From Salinicoccus albus DSM 19776 (lineage in GTDB: Bacteria > Bacillota > Bacilli > Staphylococcales > Salinicoccaceae): a stretch of DNA of 45,477 nucleotides. Below the pieces are notes generated by a model, which was given only the letters and a program-made list of their open reading frames with translations, was not told the DNA's origin and ran no database searches. Position 1 is the first letter of the stretch, and each line of letters begins with the position of its first letter. The stretch is taken from NCBI RefSeq assembly GCF_000385175.1, contig NZ_ARQJ01000016.1, forward strand, positions 1-45,477, written 5' to 3'. Below, piece after piece: positions 16,715-23,679 of the stretch. Made by a program: the position numbers and the translations under genes.

Positions 16715-17869
16715 TCAGAATCCCCCTTTCGTATCAGAGGATAGATCCTGGTTGAGAAGCCCATTATACCAGCGGATCAATGTTTTTTCCTGACTCTGCC
16801 AGTTGAGCTCCCGCGTCACGGCTTCTTTGCCGTTCCTCCCCATCTGCATGGCTTCTTCGGGATTATGCTTCAAATAATCAAGCGCATTTTTAATCGCCGC
16901 GTCATCTTCCGGGTCCACAGCAATACCGCATTCGTATTTCTCGATGAATGCTTTCCATACCGGGAAATCAGAGCAGATGACAGGAAGGCCTGCGTTCATA
17001 TATTCAAAGAACTTTGTCAGTTCCTTTTTCTTATAATGTTCCGTCGGCGGGAAGAGGGCAACACCTGCGAGCCAGTTCCTCTCCAGATACCTGTCTTCGA
17101 TATCTTCCTTTTCAACGAAACTGTCAATGCCTTCGAAGTGAAGATTATCACTTCTCTCTTCAGCCACACTGCGCATCTCTTCAGCAAGCCCGCCCGGACA
17201 CTTGCCAATAAAGTGAACGTCCAGGGCGGTATCAATTGCGGGCAGTTTCGCATGGTACAGTGCGCCGCGCACATGGGAGACATTGCCGGTGTAGATGACC
17301 TTATCCTCAACCGGCCCGCTTCTTTCGTGACGGGCGAATTTTTCATTGACCATCGGGTAGTTCAATATACAGACGCCATGCGGATAGAAATCTTTATAAT
17401 ATTTTTCTGCAAGTGCCAGTCCCATGCCTTTAGTGAAGAACTTTTCCGCTATTTTATAACCGCCAGCAATCAGCCGCTTAACGGAGTGATTCATATAGTC
17501 TTTCTGCATGATGCTCGTCACATAGTCTTCGTGAATATCGTAGATGACCACATTTCCTTTGTTCTTCAGCAGCCATGCCGCAGGCAGGAGTTCCGGATCA
17601 TGGAAATGATAGACATCCGCATCCATTTTCTTTGCCTGTCTGTAGGCATCATATGTGCCGAGGATCATGCGCCCCAGCCGGCGCTTGTATGTTTTAAGCG
17701 GGAGATGCCTGATCGGCTGCTCTCCGTCCTCCCCTTTAGGGGCCTTTTGCGCAATCAACGTCACATCAAATCCGGCATTCTGAAGGGAGCGGCACTCTTT
17801 ATGGTAGATTCGGGGATCATATGGATGATGCACTGTGGTCAAATGCACCACATGTTTGTTTGTACTCAT
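16715..17869 (-). CDS. GT4-family glycosyltransferase
   Basis: 384 residues of GT-B type. The N-terminal half starts with HVVHLTTVHHPYDPRIYHKE and includes YHFHDPELLP, a signature of one branch of GT4 enzymes in polysaccharide loci. The C-terminal half has TKFFEYMNAGLPVICSDFP with the EX7E-like donor site. Start ATG lies 10 bases after AGGAG. It is 24 bases downstream of the other GT4 gene in the operon. The transferred sugar cannot be told from sequence. An antisense open frame runs along nearly its full length but has no features of a gene. Confidence 0.85.
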   Translation of the reverse strand: MSTNKHVVHLTTVHHPYDPRIYHKECRSLQNAGFDVTLIAQKAPKGEDGEQPIRHLPLKTYKRRLGRMILGTYDAYRQAKKMDADVYHFHDPELLPAAWLLKNKGNVVIYDIHEDYVTSIMQKDYMNHSVKRLIAGGYKIAEKFFTKGMGLALAEKYYKDFYPHGVCILNYPMVNEKFARHERSGPVEDKVIYTGNVSHVRGALYHAKLPAIDTALDVHFIGKCPGGLAEEMRSVAEERSDNLHFEGIDSFVEKEDIEDRYLERNWLAGVALFPPTEHYKKKELTKFFEYMNAGLPVICSDFPVWKAFIEKYECGIAVDPEDDAAIKNALDYLKHNPEEAMQMGRNGKEAVTRELNWQSQEKTLIRWYNGLLNQDLSSDTKGGF

Positions 17870-17893
17870 GTCACTTTATCTCCTGTTCCATGA

Positions 17894-19015
17894 TTATTTA
17901 TCCAGCGTTTCCATAAACATTTTTTCATATTGACCGACAATTGTATCTACATGAAATTCATTGGCGCGTGCTTTTCCTTTTTCAATGACAGCTTCACGGG
18001 CGTCCGCATCCAGTTCCAGCATATGACAGATCGCCTCCGCCAGTCCGCTTTCATCTGAATGTTCACATATCCGGCCGTACTCGCCATCAGCCAGCACTTC
18101 TGCCGCGCCGGGTCTGGCCATCGTGGAAACCACCGGTGTCCCTGCAGCCAGGGCTTCTGCCAGAACATGCCCGAAACCTTCCCGTATGGAAGAGAGGACA
18201 AACAGATCGGCGTGCTTGAAAAACACATAAGGATTCCGCTGGAACCCGGGAAAATGGACATGCGTCTGTATACCCAAGTCTTTTGCCAGCCTTTTTAGGT
18301 CTGATTCCAATTCTCCCTCACCAAGGATGACCAGATGACTGTCAGGCATTTGCCGGATGACTTTTGCAAACGCTCTGATCAATGTCTGGTGATCCTTGTC
18401 ATGGACAAGTCTCCCGGCAGTGATCACCACCCGCCGGTCTGGTGCGAAAAGAGCGCTATGTGAGCCTTTGATGTCATCCCTCTCCATCATCCGCTGGATG
18501 CCTGCCACATCTACCGGATTATAGATGATGTCGATTTTGCCCGGACGCACTTTATAGCGGTTTACAATATTCTCTTTGACCCCTTTGGATAAGGCAATCA
18601 CTCTGGCAGCCCGCTTGTAAAGCAGGCCTGCCAGCCGCAGTTTCACATTTTCTTTCAGCGATCCGCCAAGGTAAGCCGCTTCCCTGACGACGGTTTCAGC
18701 CGGCGTGAAAGACAGCAGTGTGCCAAGGATGGCAACGATATTGTAATTGGGAATCGTACTGAATACGAGGTCCGCTTCCTCCCGCCTGATGACTTTAGCC
18801 AGCGGCAGGATGGCGGAACGCAGTCGTTTTGTATCCAATTTGATGAAGGTCACGTCGTCTTTTAAATCGTCTTCATAGCTTCCATTATAGTTGAGAGTGA
18901 CCAGGACCGGGTCGAATCGGGTCCGGTCGATATTATTCAGGATATTCAGCATTGTTCTGGCGGCACCGCCTGCGCCCATCTGATAAATGAAAAACAGAAT
19001 CCTCTTCTTTTCCAC
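17894..19015 (-). CDS. GT4-family glycosyltransferase, first gene of the polymer operon
   Basis: About 373 residues. The N-terminal Rossmann domain opens RILFFIYQMGAGGAARTM. The C-terminal domain has VITAGRLVHDKDHQTLI, LVILGEGELE and the donor-binding box REGFGHVLAEALAAGTPVV with its two glutamates (EX7E), a classic GT4 pattern. The frame opens with TTG at 19036; the GTG at 19015 is 10 bases after GGGAAGG and is preferred. It follows the promoter and palindrome at 19055-19095 and leads the 13-gene operon that ends at 2128. Confidence 0.88.
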   Translation of the reverse strand: MEKKRILFFIYQMGAGGAARTMLNILNNIDRTRFDPVLVTLNYNGSYEDDLKDDVTFIKLDTKRLRSAILPLAKVIRREEADLVFSTIPNYNIVAILGTLLSFTPAETVVREAAYLGGSLKENVKLRLAGLLYKRAARVIALSKGVKENIVNRYKVRPGKIDIIYNPVDVAGIQRMMERDDIKGSHSALFAPDRRVVITAGRLVHDKDHQTLIRAFAKVIRQMPDSHLVILGEGELESDLKRLAKDLGIQTHVHFPGFQRNPYVFFKHADLFVLSSIREGFGHVLAEALAAGTPVVSTMARPGAAEVLADGEYGRICEHSDESGLAEAICHMLELDADAREAVIEKGKARANEFHVDTIVGQYEKMFMETLDK

Positions 19016-19054
19016 GATACCCAAGCCTTCCCTCAACTGATATTTACTCAGCGT

Positions 19055-19095
19055 ATTATACCACAGGCATTGATATAATTAAATTATATCAATGC
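19055..19095 (-). promoter_or_regulatory. Operon promoter with extended -10 and overlapping 29-bp palindrome
   Basis: On the minus strand TGGTATAAT (hexamer at 19055-19060) is an extended -10 box about 40 bases before the GTG start at 19015. Bases 19067-19095 form a perfect palindrome, GCATTGATATAATT-A-complement, which covers the place where the -35 box would be (about 19078-19083). A protein bound there would block or assist polymerase. The palindrome lies between the ugd terminator and the operon, so it should control the operon and not ugd. Confidence 0.6.
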
Positions 19096-19128
19096 TCACT
19101 GCGAGGTCCGCCGTACTTTTCCCGGCGC

Positions 19129-19154
19129 AAAAAAAGCCGGCATGCGTGCCGGCT
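19129..19154 (-). terminator. Intrinsic terminator after the UDP-glucose dehydrogenase gene
   Basis: On the minus strand an 8-bp stem, AGCCGGCA with TGCCGGCT, and a 4-base loop are followed by seven T residues. It sits ten bases after the ugd stop codon, separating ugd from the operon downstream. Confidence 0.9.
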
Positions 19155-19163
19155 CCCCTGCCT

Positions 19164-20471
19164 CTAACTTCGAACTACCGGACGGCCAATGGAATGATAT
19201 TCAATCCCGCTGTCTTTGGCCTCCTTCAGGGTAAAGCAATTTCTTCCGTCAAAAATTACCGGATAATTCATATGTTTTTTATAGTTTTCAATCGGGTATT
19301 CTTTGATCTCCTTCCACTCCGTGAGGATAATGGCGATGTCTGAAGCATCGACCGCTTCATCCACACTAGCCGCATAGTGGATCTGTTCTGAGAGAACCCT
19401 CTTGGCATTATCGGCTGCGGCAGGATCATAGGCATGCACATCCGCACCCTCCGCAAGCAGTTTTTCAGTCACTGCTATTGATGGCGCTTCCCGGATATCA
19501 TCCGTATTCGGCTTAAATGCCAGTCCCAATACAGCAACTTTCTTGCCTTTGACACTATCAAACCGCTCCATGACCTTATCTACGATAACGCCTCTCTGCC
19601 GCTCGTTCGAATCCACGACATTTTCCAATATCGGCATCTCATAGGATACATCCCTGGCGACTGATATGATTGCCCGTGTATCCTTCGGGAAGCAGGAGCC
19701 GCCATAACCAATCCCCGCATTCAGGAATGCGCTGCCGATCCGCTTATCCATCCCCATGCCTTCGGCCACATGATCAATATTCGCACCGATCTGTTCCGAT
19801 AAATTCGCCATTTCATTGATGAAGCTGATTTTGGTTGCCAGAAACGCATTGGAAGCGTACTTGATCATTTCCGCGCTTCTGAGGTTCGTTTTTACAATGG
19901 GCAGATGGAAACCGGCATTCAGTTTTTCAAGGATTTCCAGTACTTCGTCATCTTCCGATCCGATGACGATCCGGTCTCCGTTGAATGTATCATGGACTGC
20001 TGACCCCTGGCGCAGAAATTCGGGGTTTGAAGCGATCCTGATACTTACATCATTGACCAGACCGGCTTCGATCTTATCTTTGATATATTCGTTTGTGCCG
20101 ACCGGCACCGTACTTTTCGTCACCACAATCGCGTCATGCTCAAGATGATAAGCGATGGAGCCGCAGACTTCGTTGACAGAGGTCAGGTCCGCGGAGCCAT
20201 CATCATTCTGCGGGGTGCCGACAGCAATATATACAAGATCTTTTTCGCGCAGCCCCTCAGCATATTCTGTCGTAAAGTGCAGACGGTCTTCCGCGATATT
20301 CTTTTGGAGAAGCTTCTGCAGACCCTCTTCATAGATGGGACTGATGCCTTGCTTTAATGTTGAAACTTTGTCATCATCGATGTCGATACATGTCACATGA
20401 TTCCCCAGTTCTGACAAGCAGACCCCTGTAACCAGCCCCACGTATCCGGTTCCTATTACTGCTATTTCCAT
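19164..20471 (-). CDS. ugd: UDP-glucose 6-dehydrogenase
   Basis: About 435 residues. It oxidises UDP-glucose to UDP-glucuronate with two NAD+. The N-terminal NAD domain starts IAVIGTGYVGLVTGVCLSELG; the active-site cysteine is in GYGGSCFPKD; the UDP-binding domain has VLGLAFKPNTDDIREAPS. This matches Ugd/TuaD/YwqF. The ATG at 20471 is chosen over the in-frame GTG at 20483 because the latter lies inside the ribosome-binding sequence GGGAGTG. It has its own terminator, so it is a single-gene unit placed to feed glucuronate into the adjacent polymer operon. Confidence 0.93.
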   Translation of the reverse strand: MEIAVIGTGYVGLVTGVCLSELGNHVTCIDIDDDKVSTLKQGISPIYEEGLQKLLQKNIAEDRLHFTTEYAEGLREKDLVYIAVGTPQNDDGSADLTSVNEVCGSIAYHLEHDAIVVTKSTVPVGTNEYIKDKIEAGLVNDVSIRIASNPEFLRQGSAVHDTFNGDRIVIGSEDDEVLEILEKLNAGFHLPIVKTNLRSAEMIKYASNAFLATKISFINEMANLSEQIGANIDHVAEGMGMDKRIGSAFLNAGIGYGGSCFPKDTRAIISVARDVSYEMPILENVVDSNERQRGVIVDKVMERFDSVKGKKVAVLGLAFKPNTDDIREAPSIAVTEKLLAEGADVHAYDPAAADNAKRVLSEQIHYAASVDEAVDASDIAIILTEWKEIKEYPIENYKKHMNYPVIFDGRNCFTLKEAKDSGIEYHSIGRPVVRS

Positions 20472-20787
20472 TCGGATATTCACTCCCAGTCCTTACTTTA
20501 ACTATCATTCTATCATGTCATTTTCAATTGTATCTATCGTTTGAATGCCATGCCTTTAGACTTTGATTTTTTATAATATCAAATATGTCGGATGAAAACA
20601 CGCATTGACCTAAATTTAAGTTTAAAATTTCACAAAATATGTTTGCTAATTTTACCATATGATCGTTGTTTATTCTACTTTTCAGGTTGGAGGAATGCAA
20701 TCAATACCCAAAGATTGTATAATATGTCTGATAGGCACATGGATTTATATAAATGATAATACGTAGATCAAGGAAGGCAGAGATGCT
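20472..20787. promoter_or_regulatory. Divergent AT-rich intergenic region
   Basis: The 316 bases separate two divergently transcribed sugar dehydrogenase genes and must hold both promoters. For the right gene a TATAAT is present at 20718-20723, about 65 bases before its ATG, with only a weak -35 (TGCAAT, 16 bases away). I found no convincing -35/-10 pair for ugd. No stable palindrome stands out. Confidence 0.4.
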
Positions 20788-22101
20788 ATGAATTTATTTG
20801 AAAAACTGCAATCGAAAGAGGAAACACTCACGGTGATCGGCCTGGGCTATGTCGGACTGCCGCTCGCCGTTGAATTCGCCAAAAAATATGATGTTGCGGG
20901 TTTTGATCTGAATCAGGATAAATTGGCACAGTATCGGAACGGTACAGACGTCACTGAAGAAGTGGGAGATGAAATGGTCCGGGATACGACAATGTCATTT
21001 ACCAGTGATGAGGCGGACCTTAAAAACTCCAAATTCCATGTGGTCGCTGTACCCACACCGATAAATGCAGATAAAACACCGGACCTGAACCCGGTGATCG
21101 GGGCCAGCGAAACAGTCGGCCGAAATCTGACAAAAGGCGCATACGTCGTATATGAGTCCACCGTATATCCTGGCACGACAGAGGAGATCTGTATCCCGAT
21201 CCTTGAAAAAGAATCCGGGCTGAAATACGGGGAAGACTTCAAAGTCGGCTATTCCCCGGAGCGGATCAATCCCGGTGATAAGAAGAATACATTGACGCAG
21301 ATCATAAAAGTGGTTTCGGGCTCCGATGCGGAAGCATTAAAAATCATTTCCAATGTATATGGCTCCATCATTGAAGCCGGCGTACATGAAGCTGAATCGA
21401 TCAAGGTCGCGGAAGCGTCAAAAGTGATCGAGAATTCCCAGCGGGATATCAATATCGCCTTCATGAATGAACTTTCCATGGTATTCAATAAGATGGATAT
21501 TGATACGAAGGCTGTTTTGGAAGCGGCCGGCACAAAGTGGAATTTCCTGAAATTCACGCCTGGTCTGGTCGGCGGACATTGTATCGGCGTAGACCCCTAC
21601 TACTTCACATACAAAGCAGAGCAGCTCGGATATCACTCCCAGATCATCCTGTCCGGCCGAAAGATCAATGACGATATGGGTAAATATATCGCCAGCAATA
21701 CCATCAAGAAGATGATTAAAGCAAAACAGGGGATTGACGGGTCGAGAGTGGCCATCCTCGGGCTCACATTCAAAGAAAATGTGGCCGATGTGCGCAATAC
21801 GAAAATCATCGATATCATCCATGAACTGGAAGATTATGGTGTGGAAGTGATTGTCCATGACCCGGTGGCCAATCCGCAGGCGGTCCGCGATGAATTTGAT
21901 ATACAGCTGGCGGATGATGCGGATTTGAAGAATCTGGACTGTGTCGTGCTCGCTGTCCCGCATGATGAATATAAAGAAATATATGATTTGGATCAGCTTG
22001 CAGATCTCTATAGAAATGACAAGAAAGTCCTCGTTGATGTGAAAGGTATTTTAGACCGGCGGACCTGCGAAGACAAAGGCTATTATTATTGGAGTCTGTA
22101 G
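20788..22101 (+). CDS. Nucleotide-sugar dehydrogenase, WbpO/TviB/CapL type (UDP-HexNAc 6-dehydrogenase)
   Basis: 437 residues. The start TVIGLGYVGLPLAVEFAKKYDVAGFD is characteristic of the WbpO/TviB/VipA branch, which oxidises UDP-GlcNAc or UDP-GalNAc to the corresponding uronic acid, rather than of UDP-glucose dehydrogenases. The catalytic cysteine lies in GGHCIGVDPYY, and GLTFKENVADVRNT marks the C-terminal domain. Start ATG follows AAGGAAGG at good spacing. It is divergent from ugd and ends at a strong hairpin. Together the two genes would provide two different uronates for the polymer; the precise hexosamine substrate is not decidable here. Confidence 0.87.
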   Translation: MNLFEKLQSKEETLTVIGLGYVGLPLAVEFAKKYDVAGFDLNQDKLAQYRNGTDVTEEVGDEMVRDTTMSFTSDEADLKNSKFHVVAVPTPINADKTPDLNPVIGASETVGRNLTKGAYVVYESTVYPGTTEEICIPILEKESGLKYGEDFKVGYSPERINPGDKKNTLTQIIKVVSGSDAEALKIISNVYGSIIEAGVHEAESIKVAEASKVIENSQRDINIAFMNELSMVFNKMDIDTKAVLEAAGTKWNFLKFTPGLVGGHCIGVDPYYFTYKAEQLGYHSQIILSGRKINDDMGKYIASNTIKKMIKAKQGIDGSRVAILGLTFKENVADVRNTKIIDIIHELEDYGVEVIVHDPVANPQAVRDEFDIQLADDADLKNLDCVVLAVPHDEYKEIYDLDQLADLYRNDKKVLVDVKGILDRRTCEDKGYYYWSL

Positions 22102-22118
22102 TCAGATATAAGAAAAAG

Positions 22119-22158
22119 CAGTGGCCGTAATTCCCAGTCCAAGGGGTTACGGCCACTG
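22119..22158. terminator. Intrinsic terminator after the HexNAc dehydrogenase gene
   Basis: A 12-bp stem CAGTGGCCGTAA with its complement, loop of 16 bases (itself with CCC/GGG pairing), then TTTTG. An AAAAA run on the left side may let it also stop the minus-strand acetyltransferase transcript. Confidence 0.85.
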
Positions 22159-22174
22159 TTTTGTGTGAAATGTT

Positions 22175-22762
22175 TTAATGGAATGCTTCAATATACCAAG
22201 GATACTTCTCCTTATATCCTTCATATGTCGGCACGGATTCGTCAAAGTTCATTTGATACATTCTGAAAGTCACCAGCTGCTGCGTCTTCTCCCATATTTC
22301 ATCGTAGGAATAATGATACTCAAAACCCAGCTTTTCCATTACTCTGCCGCTGGCAGGGTTATCTACGTCATGAGTAGCCGTCAAATAGGCATACCCATCC
22401 TGCTTCAACTGCTGTAATACCGGCCTGGCTGCCTCTGTGGTGATCCCGCTGTGCCAGAAATCGCTTCTTAATGCATATCCGAAATCATAAGCCGGGCCGA
22501 TTTGGTCGACACCCGCATATCCGATCGGACGGTCATCTTCCTTCAAACAGATCGCGAAGAAATAATCCCGCTTCTTAATCGTGACAGCAAAATGCGCTTT
22601 AAGATTCTGAACGGCTTCTTCAGGTTCGCTCATGAGTGGCAGCGGGATAAAAGTGCTGACTGCTTCATCGCTCAGAATGTCGTATAAGGCATCTGCATCC
22701 GTGATTTTAAACGGCCTTATAATCAGCCTTTTTGTTTCATGAACATGTTCAAGCTGTTTCAA
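22175..22762 (-). CDS. GNAT acetyltransferase, RimJ/RimL-like
   Basis: 195 residues. The pattern TKRLIIRPFKITDADALYDILSDEAVSTFIP is typical of RimJ/RimL-type GNAT enzymes; FGYALRSDFWHSGITTEA corresponds to the acetyl-CoA region and NPASGRVMEKLGF to the late family motif. It transfers acetyl from acetyl-CoA to an unknown amine or N-terminus. Start is a TTG just after GGTGGG; it begins 13 bases after the CvpA gene, so the two are probably co-transcribed. Confidence 0.85.
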   Translation of the reverse strand: MKQLEHVHETKRLIIRPFKITDADALYDILSDEAVSTFIPLPLMSEPEEAVQNLKAHFAVTIKKRDYFFAICLKEDDRPIGYAGVDQIGPAYDFGYALRSDFWHSGITTEAARPVLQQLKQDGYAYLTATHDVDNPASGRVMEKLGFEYHYSYDEIWEKTQQLVTFRMYQMNFDESVPTYEGYKEKYPWYIEAFH

Positions 22763-22775
22763 TCATCCCACCGCC

Positions 22776-23288
22776 TTACAGTTCTTCTATTTTCTCAGAA
22801 AGAAATGGCGTGTGCTCAACCATCCCCTGTGCCAATGCCGAATTCGATACCGCATCTTCTGCAGAAGCAATCGGTATAAGGACCACCAAATTCAAGAGCA
22901 GGAAAACGATCAAATATACTTTGACAAACCCAAACGCCCCGCCAAACCACCGGTTCACTATTCTTAACACGGGGAGTTCAGCCAGAGAATTGAGCATTGA
23001 ACCCAGCGTATTCCATAGGATATTTACTCCTAAAAACAGGATCAGAAAAGCAATCGTCCGGTAGTAAAAGTCTTCTGTGATATTGGAGAAAAAGCCCGGA
23101 CCGCTGCCTGTCAGATCAGGAGAAGGAATCCACCTTAAATGCGGAGCAAGCTCAGTGAAATATAAATAGGCAACGGCAAGTGAAACCAGAAAACCGGTTA
23201 AATGAACAAACTCATAGACCAGCCCCCGCCTCAGCCCGATAAAAAAGCCACCCGCCAAAATCAGCAGGATAATCAATGTCAATATCAT
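22776..23288 (-). CDS. CvpA-family membrane protein
   Basis: 170 residues with about four hydrophobic helices and the family start MILTLIILLILAGGFFIGLRRG. A glycine-rich late helix, WFGGAFGFVKVYLIVFLLLNL, fits the CvpA pattern (colicin V production family). The role in Firmicutes is not settled; membrane or envelope functions are suggested. ATG is preceded by AAGGAGGG. It leads a two-gene unit with the acetyltransferase. Confidence 0.85.
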   Translation of the reverse strand: MILTLIILLILAGGFFIGLRRGLVYEFVHLTGFLVSLAVAYLYFTELAPHLRWIPSPDLTGSGPGFFSNITEDFYYRTIAFLILFLGVNILWNTLGSMLNSLAELPVLRIVNRWFGGAFGFVKVYLIVFLLLNLVVLIPIASAEDAVSNSALAQGMVEHTPFLSEKIEEL

Positions 23289-23654
23289 TTTGTTCCCTCC
23301 TTCCGTATATTTTTCAATCTTTTCGTATTGCTGCCAAAGTAAAGCCCGGAAAAGTGCTTCCTGAATAGCATCTATATTAAATATTCACTTCGGTGTTCGT
23401 GCAGTCAGTATAAGTTTATCACTTAGAGTTAACATAAAGCCAACAATTAATAAACACATTGATTATAATGGACCCAAGATTTCCAACACGATTTGAGTTT
23501 TGAATGCTGGTATATATCTTTTTCGTTTCATACTATTCATTGCCGGTATTTAATATAAAGTGATCAGCTGTCTTATTGATTTTCACGGCATGGGTACGGC
23601 ATTGATTGCAGCCTTTATCCGATATGGAATGCGTCAGTGGAAAAGCCGTTCAGA
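23289..23654. other. Intergenic region, no gene seen
   Basis: The 366 bases between the CvpA and metal-ATPase genes contain no open frame with a plausible ribosome site. They presumably hold the promoter of the CvpA gene, but no confident -35/-10 pair was found. The right end carries the long hairpin listed at 23634-23679. Confidence 0.4.
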
Positions 23655-23679
23655 TTAGACTGAACGGCTTTTCCACTGA
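23634..23679. terminator. 20-bp hairpin overlapping the end of the metal-ATPase gene
   Basis: A near-perfect 20-bp inverted repeat, core AGTGGAAAAGCCGTTCAG with its complement, closes the 6-base loop ATTAGA. It contains the stop codon and the last eight codons of the ATPase. There is no T run directly after the stem, only TTTT inside it, so termination is plausible but not certain. Confidence 0.55.

Noticed and set aside
16865-17893. Plus-strand open frame of 342 codons opposite the GT4 gene
   Set aside because: It is antisense to a clear GT4 gene, has no ribosome site or domain, and reflects codon bias of the real gene.
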